This document shows positions 11,001-20,833 of a stretch of 64,000 nucleotides of DNA, piece by piece. Location: positions 2,542,001-2,606,000 of the forward strand of contig OZ345354.1 of assembly GCA_977006965.1 (NCBI GenBank). The letters are read 5' to 3'. Every line of letters begins with the position of its first letter. Positions within the stretch are counted from its first letter, which is position 1. Source of the stretch: Phymatolithon calcareum. Taxonomy: Eukaryota > Rhodophyta > Florideophyceae > Hapalidiales. A program made the position numbers and the translations under genes. The notes beneath the pieces were generated by a model. It saw nothing but the letters and a program-made list of their open reading frames with translations. It ran no database searches and was not told the origin of the DNA.

Positions 11001-12175
11001 AGGGAAAGAGCGGAATTGCATATCCGGAGAGGCTTCGTGAGGTCACCCTCATATTCGATGATAGCATCACGGATTATATTGAGTTGACCATCGGCGGGAA
11101 CCATTTCAGTAGGGCAACTGTTCGTCCTGAAATAACGCCAGGATCTCGCGAGGTGGATAAGGAGCTCAACTTGAGCTTCGTTCCACAAAACTTGGAGTTT
11201 GAAAGCTTGCGAAGCAGCACCTATGAGCACCCGAGCGATTTGGAACAGGCATTCTTGCGCTTGGGCTATGGACAGCAGTTCTCCGGTGTTCTGCGCTGCA
11301 TGGCAACAACTCACTTTTTTCTCAGGAGAAAGCCCATCACTTTGGAATCTGTCCAATGTGCAATGTTGCAATGCTGGAGGGACAGTACGCACCTTACTTT
11401 GGTACCTCTCACGCTCAGCATTTCACGGCGTCACACACTGCGGTCCGGGACGCCGTTTCTTGTAAGAAAAGACGGTATGCTGCATGTGATGAAGTGCTCC
11501 AAAAATATAGAGAAAACAATGACTGTTGGGGTGAACATCGCCCCGCTGGATATCGGGTTCGAACGTACGTCATCCTGTGCAGAATTTCTGAACTGTGGCT
11601 ATGTGGAAAATCTTCTTGACGCCGTAGAGAAGGTATGTGGATCCCAAACTCACTTCTCCTTGGCTGCGGGTGGGGCATCTTGGTTTAAGGCGCACAAGAG
11701 AGGCATGTCAGACATTTTGGGAGCGTTGACATTTGTAAGCATTATGCTAGCAGGCAAGGTGCAACCGTCGGGGGAGTTCATGGGATGTGTTCCAGAGAAA
11801 AGGCGTTCTGGTCAGCCGGTCGACTTCAATATTCCGGTGCCATATGGACTTGCGTATTCCTCGTTTGCAGACGGATGTGTACCTGACGATAGCATTGAAG
11901 TTGCACATGAGCCTGTTCTGTATTGTCTTGGACAGAACAAGTGGAGCCTTGAGTGTAATTACTCGCACCCTGCTGTCCTTGCTGAACCTACTAATCGAGA
12001 TGCAGTTGAACAAGCATTGTTCGTGGAAGACCTAGAACCAATTCCAATCGAATCCTCGAGGAGTACTCTTTTCAGTGGCGCAAGGCGGGCAATACAGACT
12101 ATACAGTTGCAACCACGGAGAAGACAAGAAGTGACAGATCGTAGTACGTCTCCGACCGTTCCTGAGCGGAGATAA
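8096..12175 (+). CDS. GTPase-Sel1 repeat protein with unknown C-terminal region
   Basis: Single exon. I place the start at 8096 because MSEAASNS there matches the first residues of both paralogs (MSET...); the frame is open upstream to 7895, but that part includes the palindromic insertion. Residues 15-135 are a P-loop GTPase: GNPGAGKS (19-26), DTPG (64-67) and NKMGD (132-136, a variant NKxD). A predicted coiled coil spans about 215-300. Ten 38-residue Sel1/TPR-like repeats cover 309-688. A charged motif, ETKEVRHKEDKR, follows at about 705. The remaining 630 residues match no family I know. Sel1 repeats usually form protein-binding solenoids, so a GTP-switched scaffold or sensor is an inference. 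Catalytic activity is undemonstrated. Paralogs lie at 23587 and 53579. Confidence 0.85.
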   Translation: MSEAASNSFPNRAAIALVGNPGAGKSTLLNGLVGSPQFRSGPSLHEGLTKVVQACRMGNVTLYDTPGLCGVTRSKQAAIALDKLLAENVAMKIAFVVTLDEGRVKMRDVLTIKIVLDALSVDTNDRFAVIINKMGDPVKAMMRDDPKAECRIREILTGGRRTSHWCYVPMEDSLVGAKDGCHTTVALNLLLLGLPVTKPLDTVVSSVETQNLEKLQEAAEVRAREVENCKGEEFREKMAAHELQKHDAEERISTLEQKLRELRSKNAQGSKEVKNIEQKKSEEIMAHDITVSRKVIEDGRQAKDVALGVPADTVRAVELYKRAIEEGDLVKAMYNLAVLLPSGADGIPGDTVRAVQLYDRTIEEGGFVKAMYNLAVLFEHGADGIPADTVRAVQLYNRAIEEVGDVEAMYNLAVLLEDGADGVPADTVRAVHLYNRAIEEGGFVKAMYNLAVLLEDGADGIPADTVRAVQLYNRAIEEGDFVKAMYNLAVLLEDGADGIPADTVRAVHLYNRAIEEGDFVKAMYNLAVLLEDGADGIPADTVRAVHLYNRAIEEGDFVKAMYNLAVLLEDGADGIPADTVRAVHLYNRAIEEGDFVKAMYNLAVLLEDGADGIPADTVRAVHLYNRAVEEGGDVEAMCNLAVLLEDGADGTPADTVRAVHLYNRAITAGVDMRAVTRLAFLLQHGADRVPAEQALHEQKSIIGSETKEVRHKEDKRKVGMRHDVHRDTLETPLCYFDGGGKVSKMFSSGRCGSEELCFSNLASSLSRLCYFDDSEAEYLPSEYRNYHDECSRKWADILTETQSSWSFLKYSKHENKWNAETHNGRVLLQKSGSESFIVFMRDFFMAYDDECDLLLIIVPLSKAIVLAPAELSTNGLLEEVPSLQTHFIARRLVQLTALSWEFDCVAILEQQLPGAERLTRVTSLFREMSVDLGPTTLDTLTGCKVGLLATSDGYIVGLELFGVTIGLSKGKSGIAYPERLREVTLIFDDSITDYIELTIGGNHFSRATVRPEITPGSREVDKELNLSFVPQNLEFESLRSSTYEHPSDLEQAFLRLGYGQQFSGVLRCMATTHFFLRRKPITLESVQCAMLQCWRDSTHLTLVPLTLSISRRHTLRSGTPFLVRKDGMLHVMKCSKNIEKTMTVGVNIAPLDIGFERTSSCAEFLNCGYVENLLDAVEKVCGSQTHFSLAAGGASWFKAHKRGMSDILGALTFVSIMLAGKVQPSGEFMGCVPEKRRSGQPVDFNIPVPYGLAYSSFADGCVPDDSIEVAHEPVLYCLGQNKWSLECNYSHPAVLAEPTNRDAVEQALFVEDLEPIPIESSRSTLFSGARRAIQTIQLQPRRRQEVTDRSTSPTVPERR
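9020..10159 (+). repeat. Ten tandem 114-bp repeats encoding Sel1-like units
   Basis: The period is exactly 114 bp (38 codons), with consensus IPADTVRAVHLYNRAIEE followed by an AMYNLAVLLEDGADG helix. Units 6, 7 and 8 (9590-9703, 9704-9817, 9818-9931) are identical at every base, and unit 5 differs only slightly, so the array expanded very recently. The outer units are more diverged. Confidence 0.95.
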
Positions 12176-12756
12176 CAAAAACGGAATACACCCTTGAAAG
12201 AAGCATTTTTGAAGACAGCTGCCAACGGCAGGGCAGTAATTCAACTCCCCTGTATCCAGTTTTTATTGATTGCATAGTCTTGTAGAGAAAACTCCGTGGC
12301 TGCACAGTAGCTTTCCGTCTGAAACTTCCGCAATTAAAATAGACGGGAGACTCTTCCCTTGACTGGTCATGCACGTTACACTCTTTTGTGAGCCAAGCTG
12401 CAAGCGACACGCTTCCGCCGCGATTGTACTGCGAACATGGCACCTCCCGGCCTGTTGAGGAGCTGCGATTGAGCGTGATCTCAACTGCTTCTGATGGGCG
12501 AGGCGGACCGCAGTGGTCTCCTGGCCCCAGTTTTTGTCAGTGCCGATCGCGGGCCGGAATGTGGGTTCCGCAGTCGGCAAGTAGGGCCATATTGGCTGCA
12601 TACATTGAGCGGATAATATATTTATCTTCGCGTCTCAAAATCCCTTTTATGATATATTGCGGAGCCGCTTGCTGACGAACAGGGAGGTCGAACAAGCATC
12701 CCTGCTGCAGCACTTGGCACTCACGAAACTCTCCACGCCACTGCACTGGCGCATCC
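12176..12756. other. 3' flank of the GTPase gene, no gene recognised
   Basis: Overlapping short open frames on both strands with no domain. This probably holds the 3' untranslated region and terminator of the upstream gene, but I cannot mark a poly(A) signal with confidence. Confidence 0.45.
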
Positions 12757-12945
12757 TTCTATCCCAAAGAGGAATTGCAGGGACGCGTCGCGGTCGTGTC
12801 TGGCGCATCACATGGTATCGGGCGAGAGATTGCTCATGCTCTCACGCGCGCGTGTTGTATTGTCGTAATTGCATCGAAGAGCGTGAATGAACGCCTAATC
12901 TTCTAGGCACAATCCACTCGGTTGCGGCGGAGGAATCTGACTTTT
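12757..12945 (+). pseudogene. Short-chain dehydrogenase (HSDL2-like) remnant
   Basis: One frame from 12757 reads FYPKEELQGRVAVVSGAS and then HGIGREIAHAL, the first strand and TGxxxGIG-type nucleotide-binding loop of a classical short-chain dehydrogenase. It ends at a TAG at 12904. The neighbouring frame then continues LGTIHSVAAEE, which resembles the segment just after the Rossmann start in hydroxysteroid dehydrogenase-like 2 proteins. The catalytic Tyr-Lys region is not visible downstream. The assignment rests on family memory; it is a broken, partial copy. Confidence 0.6.
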
Positions 12946-14155
12946 CGAATGTCGGGTCTTGCTATCAATATCATATTGATTCATGATGATGCTTTCTTCC
13001 CTTGGGTGGCACAGAACTTTGATCGAATCGTTCGCGACAAAGAACTTCAAAATGTCCGAACGCTCTCCTGGTCAACGAAACAGCGGAATCGTTCAATGGG
13101 AAAGCGTTAATTGATGAGGACTATCTTCGAAGCAAAAGAGAGACCAATTTCGCGAAGTACTGGTGCGTGGCTGGCGTCGAGCCGCGAAATGTATGACCGC
13201 CTGCTCCGCCAAATGAGTGGCTCAAAATTGGTGGAAAGGGTGTACCGCCTGGTATCCAAGCACGGCTGTAGAAACAGATCCTTGGAATTTCAGTTTACTG
13301 AATCGATGGTTCTTAATCTGTGCCATATATTTGAAAACAGTTTTCGAATTAAGCTGTGATGCTTTTCAGCGAAGTTTTCTGTTGCCCTAAGCAGTGGGCG
13401 GGAGACACAGGGCACCACAATCCATGATCTCAGTTTTGTGTGAGTCGAGTTTGAAAAACCAAGAGTGATCGTCAATCCCCGCCCATGATGCGCAAAGCGC
13501 AATGGGGATTGAAAGAATTAAGGCGTCCAAACGGAAACGGGAGTCCGGGGGAGACTCGGGGTCTTCCCAAGTGGCATCCATTAGGCAAGGACTGGAGAAT
13601 GCATGATCATCATGATGCTCTAACGGCAAAGTTTGCCAAGACGTCTTGCGACTGTACCGCTCCAACTATTCACGTGCATCAAATCAGAACCGAGGTATGA
13701 ACAATTATTCAAGATCAAGCCAAGCGATTTGCGCGGTCATCACGTATGCGCTACATTGCGAGCGCCATCGAATCTTCTATCCACGGCTAGCCCATTCAAT
13801 GCTAAGAGTACGAAAGCTAGCCCAATCATCTTCACTTAGTCACATAGATTTATTTGCATTTCATGCGCTCGTGTCACCGTAGGAGTTCGTATGCTCCTCA
13901 CTCCAGACCTTTACGGTTTGCATAGTTAGTGTACATTTAGACAAAGGCTTTCCGCCCAGAGCGAGAGAGAGAAAAGGAAAGAAAGAAGAAGGAGAAAATT
14001 GATCCTTTCACCGCGAAGATTGCGCGCCGACGAGGCTACACATAATCGCTATAGCGGCAAGGCGCTGACGACCCTGAACCACGCTAAACCGGCCATCGAC
14101 ATAGCATCGGCACTACCACCGCCGGGTACTCTAAGGTCTGGTCGACATTGCAAGT
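12946..14155. other. No gene recognised
   Basis: Two consecutive short frames (12922-13110 and 13111-13359) might be further debris of the dehydrogenase pseudogene, but I recognise no motif. A purine-rich run occurs at about 13960-14000. Confidence 0.4.
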
Positions 14156-15396
14156 CCCTCATAGAAGTGCGATGGGAGTTTGCTCGCACCTAATTCCACG
14201 CGGTAAACTTGTGGAAGAGACCAGGAAAAATGAGATAGAAATCATCTGCCAAATCTCCAGGAAAATGCCAAAGCTGAGCATCGAAAGCAGTCGATTTGTG
14301 CATCGCATTTCGCATTTCAAAGACCGTCGAGATATGTTTCGCGACAAGTTGTGCAAAGGCTAAAACGACGACGAGATGGGGGAGTTGCTATGAACGAAGG
14401 AGACCGAAAAATGGTAGAAAAGGTGGAAAGGGATATCATGAACGCGCAGGTAATTCTGTTCCTGTACGATGTGGCAGCGACAACCAGCGACAATGCCAAT
14501 GACGCCGCACCATGATTGGAAGAATGAAACCGGCGGCTTTTACCGCACTCTGCAAAAGCGTGTGTCACAACCTCTTGGTCAAGTCGAGGAGACATAGAAC
14601 ACTCTCCGATCACATGCAGGTGCGATTAGTCTTGTTTCGTCAGATCGTGGCACACGAATAATAGCTACAAAACAATCCAGCAAGAAAAGCAAAAAGGGCC
14701 AGATGCCTTCTGATCACCGGGGGGTTGCGGGAAATATCGATCTCTCCAGCGCATGGCCTTTACAGGAAATTATGTTTCATATTGCAAACTGTAAGTAGAT
14801 GTGGAGAAGCATGTCGTCCAAATTGCTCTTCTTCCTATGAACTAAAGCGCTCTTTGACGGAATCTCATCATAATTGGCCCATAGAGCCTGTATTATGCAT
14901 AATGCTTATTTCGCAGGAATGTCCCTCGTTTTCCTGGTCCTCGTTGTCAAAAAGATATCATATTTGCTGCACGTAACAGGCGTTCCGCTTTCTTCGCCCT
15001 TTTCGTGAACGATTTCACGAAACGCGCTCACTAAAACAGCGAAATCTTTAAGAGCCGATTTCTCTGCCATGGACGAGAGCAGTATAAAAATTGCAGCGTA
15101 TCCTCGATGACGTCGTGCGCCCCTACTGAAATATCAAGTTTTTCTTACGAAACTCTTACGTTTAGTACGAAATCTGGTCGCCTCAAAATGGCTAAATCGG
15201 CTGGAAACAGCGATTTCGCGAAACTCTGACGGTCGATATGTCAATGAAGAAATTTTTATTTCGTAAATGTTTTTCGAGAAAAGGCTTCGGGGGCGGATTC
15301 TCTACAGGGTACACTTATGTCTTGCAAGAGTAAAAAATTCCGTCCTTGAGAGATCGGCGCTTAAAGTTCTATAGAATCCTTGCGTTTCGCACGAAA

Positions 15397-15452
15397 CAGC
15401 TGCCCCGGCGACGAAAACAGCTGCCCAGGCGATGAAAACAGCTGTCCCGGCG
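15397..15452 (+). repeat. 21-bp tandem repeat, 2.7 units
   Basis: Units of CAGCTGCCCCGGCGACGAAAA type at 15397, 15418 and 15439 (last one partial). Few substitutions separate the units. Confidence 0.8.
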
Positions 15453-15559
15453 AAGGGCACGGAACCTTTCTTTGATACGGCACTGGGGTCAAAAAAGCGC
15501 ACTAAATTGACGCAACTTGCAGTAGTGCAGGGATGCTGGAGGTTGGAGAAATCAGCGTA

Positions 15560-15957
15560 CAGTCAGACCTCGATAAATGCATGGGCAATGTGGAATGGTC
15601 CAATATTCTCAAAATCGAGGTTATTCTCAAGTCGAATTTTGAATCATAAGTTTTGGATCACACGTGTGCCGAACAGTAGCCATATTCTACTGTACTGTAT
15701 GCCAATGGCAGGAGAAACATGAAAAGTACTTACAGTATTCTACGAGTGAGGTTATGCTCCGTGTACGCTAAACAAAATTATAACAAAATTTAAGGTATGC
15801 CCCGTGAACTCGAACATGAAGTAATGCTCCTATCAAATATTCTAGAATCCTTTAATTTTCGTTAAATTTAGGCGGATACGGTATTCGTGGAGCACTCGAT
15901 TATGCTGCTAACCGAGGTTATTCTAAAAAAGAGGTTCCAGTTATCGAGGTCTGACTG
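15560..15957 (+). mobile_element. pogo/Tc1-mariner-type MITE, copy 1
   Basis: Ends CAGTCAGACCTCGATAA and its complement, flanked by TA on both sides (15558-15559 and 15958-15959). Such ACCTCGATAA ends are typical of pogo/jerky-type members of the Tc1-mariner superfamily. It is 398 bp and non-coding. The same element occurs inverted at 22344-22754. Confidence 0.85.
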
Positions 15958-17160
15958 TAATGCGCACGATCCAGACAGCAATGCAATACTAATTAATCTC
16001 AAACGCAAGATATAGGGGTTTGCTAGACCCAAAATTCTTCCGTGGTCGAAGCAATTCTAAAGTGGTGAGATCGATATTTCCCGCAGCCCCCGGGGACAGT
16101 AGTATTTTGTCGTCAGGCAGGGGTTTGAGCTGCGAGGAAATGCTATGATGTAGCCAACTTGGTCAAAGGGATTGGCCCCCCTGATTGGGTAGAACGAGTG
16201 TGAAGGGACAAAATTGTCCCTTCAAAATTAAAAGAAAAAATACTTTCATGATTCGGCATTAGGGAACGGTTTGAGTTTAAACTCCCCAATTTTGGGGCCA
16301 TATGAAGGATATCGAAGTACTGTAGTTTAATGTAAAGGTGACTAGCTACCCAACTGGAGGTTAAATGGCACCATGATTCCTACTCTCCCGTCCTACTCCT
16401 TATTCTGTCTGATTGAGGGTGATACTAATCGCCCTCGCGAATTTCCTCTCTTTTTCGCTTGTCGATATTGGCTTGAGCAGCACTTGCTTCATCGTTGACA
16501 TGCGCCATTTTCCTGGACGACTAAGCTCGCCCTCCAAAAGTGACGGATTTTGCAGATCTCTTCCCATAAACCATTGCGCACATAGATTCCTGTGAGGGCT
16601 TCGTTTCAGGTGAAGAGCCCAGGGGTCATGGATTCTTTTCGAATATTTTTCTTCGTCTTTTTCCCATTCTTCCCAGAGCGCCTTCTTGGACGATGCTGTT
16701 TCAATCATCTGATCCATCTGCCACTCCTTCATCACATGCAGCTCGCTCTTGCGTTTTTGTCAACTACAGTCTTCGCCGAGGATTGCATGCGAGCAGGCCT
16801 CTTCTGAATCCTTGGTTTCAATCTGACAAAGAATGCTCAATCTCCGCGTGTACATTGACGCCCGTTCTCAATTAGCGGGCACTTCAGTTCTCTCATGACA
16901 ATTGTAGCTTGGGGGCTGATTCTCATTCCCACAACCAGAGGGGGCAGTGGTACGTTTGGGGTATGCTGTAAGGGCAAATTCAGCGCGGAGCCGCAACCGC
17001 ATACTTTGCGGTTTCATTTTGTATACGTACTGGCATGTCGTGAGCCCAACCGTAAATTTTATCGCTGAAACTCACCGTAAATTTTGACTTTATTCAGCGC
17101 TACGGATGGATCAGTATGAGAATCGCGTATTCCATGTGACATTTCAATTCATCAGGTACC

Positions 17161-18600
17161 TTGCGCATGATTTGGAGTGTAGAGATAAGCCGTCATTCTG
17201 CAGTAAGTCAGGATTGGATGATGTCGCGCTCATCATCATCGACATCATCATCGAGCTCGTCGTCTTCCTCAGACAACGATTTCATCTGTGCTATGTCTTT
17301 GGTGCTGTCTCCTTATTCTGCGCCTCGGCGTCAGCGCCTTCGCCGAGAACGCATCGGTTCAGTGCGAGGAAGGGCATCCAGTCGCTCGGATTTGCGCATC
17401 CAAGCGGCGTTCAATTTAGACAGGGATTTCTTCTGCCGGTTTACACCTGGCCCTCCCGCGGCAACAGAATCAAGGTTCAAGCAAACCTTTCATATGCCCC
17501 GCAGCACCTATGACTACTTGCGCGACGCAGCCCTGGTTGCTGATACCGCATTTTTCAGCGAAACGGTCGATGCAATTGGTGTCAGGTCATGCACCACCGA
17601 CCAGAAGCTTTGCGCCGCGTTGATGCTTAGTGTTGAGGGAGTTGCACCATCGACATTGTGGCCATATCTGAAAATCGGTAACTCTACAGCTTCTCTATGC
17701 AGAAAGCGCTTCTGTGACGCAATAGTCAAGCAACTGAAGGCAGAGTGGCTGCGCGAGCCTACGGAGGAAGAGCTAAAACAAATTTGTATTGAATACGCTC
17801 TTCTCGGCTTTCCTGGCCCTGTAGGCTGTCTTGACTGTGCTTCATGGGTGTGGACAATGTTCCCCGTCGGCTGGAGGGGGAATCATGTTTCAGGAAAGCG
17901 CAAACCGTGCCTCCGCATGGGGGCAATTTGTGATGACTACTTACGGATTTGGCACTTAAATTTTGGAATTCCGGGCTCAAAGAACGACCTACAGGTGCTC
18001 TATGCATCTCCAATTTTCAACAGAATGAGGCTTGGCCAGTATCCGCCCTCGCATCCCGAGTTAGTTATCGGTGGCATGAAACTGACATGGTACTACTATC
18101 TTGTTGATGGTATATATCCAAATTGGAGAATTTTCAAGGACACAATTGCAAATCCGCAAAACAAAAGCAAAAGGCGTACAGCGGCCAGCAAGAGTCTGTT
18201 CGAAAGGCGGTCGAAAGGCTGTTTGGTGTTCTATTCAAACGTTTCGGAATATTGCGTGTGCCGAGCAGGCTTTGGCAGAGAAGCGACATGCTCGCCATTG
18301 TAGAAACATGTGCCATTATTCACACTATCATTGTGACAGAGCATAAACATAGATAAATAGGTACACGAAAAGGAAGGCTTGACCTAGAAGACGAAGATTC
18401 AGTTGTTTACAACATTAAATATCACAGGTTGGATGCACCTACTGATCGCTTCGAGCTGGTAGAGTGGCTTCATAGACATGTGGTACCATTGGAGAGCGAG
18501 ATGGATCACAACAAACTGAAAGACGCTCTAGTCGAAAATATGGGGACACACTTACGAGACATCACCGAAGAAGCAGGTAGTAGTGGAGATGAATTCTAGT
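17161..18600 (+). pseudogene. PIF/Harbinger transposase, frame-broken
   Basis: DDE-type transposase of the Harbinger family. The N-terminus is serine-rich. FPGPVGCLDCASW carries the first catalytic Asp, PGSKNDLQVL is the conserved Harbinger motif, and YYLVDGIYP carries the second Asp. The third acidic residue lies in VRKAVERLFGVLFKRF, which is reached only in the -1 frame. A frameshift at about 18160-18175 separates the two parts. A TAA at 18354 then interrupts the C-terminal tail, after which the frame is open to 18600. The first-frame product (380 residues) would lack the last catalytic residue. Start at 17161 or the next Met at 17218; I cannot decide between them. Confidence 0.85.
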
Positions 18601-18606
18601 AGTATT

Positions 18607-20470
18607 CTAGCTCTCAGCGCTTTCATTATGGCCTAAATAGGTCATCAAGTCGTTCATAAAAGCTTTTCGCATCAGTTTGACCGCCGACGCTCTCTCGTAT
18701 TCATTCGCCCCGGATGCTGTGCCGAAAATCACGTTGAGCTTTTCAAATGCCAACTTTTGCTTTTTTAGTGAGACCTTCTCAGCGTCACGCTTTGCTCGAG
18801 CGGTGTTCCGCTCATGCATTGCATTCGCCATCAACTCCATAAACTTGTCCAGTTTATCGCTCGGGTCCTGTTTCCTTTTTTCTGCAGCTTTGCCAACTTT
18901 GTACCAATCGGGCGTGCGCATTTTTTCTCACCATCACCGTTTGAAGCATCAGCATCTGGTGCCAGCTCTCCCGACATTCCATTCCCGCTGCTGTTCGCTG
19001 TGTCCAGTGCGCTGTACACGGTAGCAGCCTGTGCCGAAATCAGATTTGTGAACTTGCGCAGATTCTGGTGCGCACGGACATAGGGGACGGCTTCCCTATT
19101 CTGTAGTGCGGGTTTTTGCAAATGTCGGAAAAGTGGGGCGTAACTGTGGACGCCCCATACCCGTCTGCTCTCGCATTATACGCCGCAGTAGCACAGCGCA
19201 ACAACTGGTCATCGTTCGGGTTGCCAGTTATATCCGCAGACTGCACCAACTGAAGCTCTTCCTCGAATTTATGACACTCGGCCTTGAGAATTGCCCACTG
19301 TCGGCCCACTGAGCGCTCAGAGCGCCCGTGCCATCACCGAGCATCGTTTGGCCCGCCGTTCTTAATCAATTCATTCATGTGTGGTGGGCAAAGACGGTGC
19401 TCAATAAATTTGAGGCGAAGAAGACGATAAAACTTTCCCGATTTCATGTCATTTCCTCGAGCAGGATCCGCACAAACTGATTGCACAATCATTTCCAACG
19501 CGGTATTCTCATCTTCATTCCACCCGAGACCGCGACCCCGTGATGGCGGTCCACGCTGCCCTAAGGAAGTGGCGTTCGGAAGCTCTGCTGCATTTGCAGC
19601 TCGAGGGGCACCAGATATTTGAATTTCGTGAAACTCGGAATGCTCCGTTGACTGCCTTTGTGTCCCCGAAATAGCTCCCCCATTGACAACTTGAATCTCA
19701 GACACGTCGAGGTCTTGGCAAGTACGCGGCTCTGGTGGCAACGATTTTGGTACGTGAGACACCTCAGTACCATGATTCATAGGCGTGCCAGCTGCAGCGG
19801 CGAGATGCGACGTCGACGGCGACGATTCTGGTACAGGAGATGTATGCGCGGAATGAGTCACAGGCACCCCGGCTGACGCAATCGGGCGCGACGCCGCCGG
19901 CGATGATGACGGTACGGGAGATGCACATGTGACAATATTCATAGGCGTCCAGACTGGAGTGAGTGAGCGCGACTCCGGCTGCGACGATGCTGGTACTGGA
20001 GATGCACGTGCGTCATGATTCACAGGCGCCCGACTGCCCGATCGCTCCACTGGAGCGATCGGGCGCGACGTCGACGGCGCTGGTGCTGGGAAAGGAGGTG
20101 GCCGCACAATATGACCACCAAGCGCCCCGACTGCGGCGATAGGCCGCGACTTCGAAGGCGACATTGCTGGTACGGCAGATGCATAAGCCGCGTAATTTTC
20201 AGTAGCCCCGACTGGGGCGATCGGGCGCGACATAAATGGTGACGATGTTTGTACAGGAAGTGCCTGTGCGCTTCCATTGCGATGCCCAGAGTTCGAGACG
20301 AGTGCATATTCTTTTGAATTTTCCTTGTCGTGCATCGTAACAGAACGCGATGTATCGATGCCGCGAGCAGGCTGCACGCTCGTGGGTGCCAATGATTCTT
20401 CGAGGCGCGAGAAGTCGAGAAGCGCCTGTGCTTCGGAAAGCTTAACACGAGAGCACATATTACCTTCCAA
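18607..20470 (-). pseudogene. Harbinger ORF1, Myb/SANT-like protein, broken
   Basis: The minus-strand partner of the Harbinger transposase. The first 378 codons (20470-19334) contain six imperfect 27-residue repeats around SRPIAPVG...ASPVP, then the start of a Myb/SANT-like domain (GWNEDENTALEMIVQ). A TGA at 19334 interrupts it. The same frame continues with VGRQWAILKAECHKFEEEL and LLRCATAAYNA, the rest of the DNA-binding domain. Two frame changes follow near 19110 and 18920. A charged C-terminal region (18607-18921) resembles the coiled-coil end of such proteins. In Harbinger elements this protein helps transposase reach the nucleus and the element ends. Confidence 0.7.
19720..20260 (-). repeat. 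Six 81-bp repeats inside Harbinger ORF1
   Basis: Units are 27 codons except one of 32. The longer unit contains a 13-bp arm / 3-nt loop perfect hairpin at 20036-20064 (arm GCCCGATCGCTCC), which accounts for the extra 15 nt. Confidence 0.75.
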
Positions 20471-20833
20471 GCATGGGAACGAGAGCAGGCGCTCTGCTCA
20501 TGTGCATCTGTCCATGAGCCATGGCTAGGGCGCGGTTTCGGTTTCCCGCGCGCGCGCTCGCGGAAAATGAAAAGTTCTTCGCGGAAGACTTACACTCTCG
20601 CAGGCATCGATGCCGTAGAGCAACCAATCAAGGTCGAACAATTCAACAATACAAAAGATAGGGATGTGGTCGAACACGCCACATACAAGTTCGGTTTGTG
20701 GTTGGTTTGACCACATCCGAATTCTTTTGCGGATAGTGCATGGCGCATGCTTGCGCGCTGAATACATGATCTGGGAGAATATTTACATTTGAGTCACAAT
20801 TTATATGGATGTGGTCTTGCGCTGAATTTGCCC

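Larger units (their letters stand above)
14721..16090. mobile_element. 1.37-kb TIR element inserted in repeat R1
   Basis: The ends are 24-bp inverted repeats starting GGGG(T/C)TGCGGGAAATATC, with one mismatch. Comparison with the uninterrupted R1 copy at about 44725 (GATCACCGGGACAG) shows the insertion. The target duplication is G/C-rich and ambiguous, probably about 3 bp (CGG). The interior has no coding domain and contains the TA-flanked MITE at 15560-15957. Confidence 0.75.
14160..16965. repeat. Dispersed repeat R1, copy A, interrupted
   Basis: Segments 14160-14720 and 16091-16960 align in the same order with 44188-44760 and 44770-45960. Between the two blocks copy A carries a 1.37-kb insertion with inverted ends that copy B lacks. 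The minus strand of the second block has a 111-codon open frame (16400-16735) rich in Lys/Glu that is similar but broken in copy B. I do not recognise the protein. Confidence 0.7.
16972..20833. mobile_element. PIF/Harbinger element, degenerate
   Basis: Perfect 15-bp terminal inverted repeats GGGCAAATTCAGCGC / GCGCTGAATTTGCCC bound 3.86 kb. The flanking trinucleotides are TAA and AAA, close to the 3-bp TAA duplication usual for this superfamily. Inside are two convergent genes, as in PIF/Harbinger: a transposase on the plus strand and a Myb/SANT-like DNA-binding protein on the minus strand. Both are frame-disrupted, so the copy is inactive unless complemented. Confidence 0.85.

Noticed and set aside
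11556-11574. tRNA-like T-loop text GGGTTCGAACG
   Set aside because: It lies inside the open frame of the GTPase-Sel1 gene and no cloverleaf can be drawn around it; I found no convincing tRNA gene in the window.
16972-20833. Harbinger element as a potentially active autonomous copy
   Set aside because: The transposase has a frameshift and a TAA, and the Myb-like partner has a TGA and at least two frame changes.
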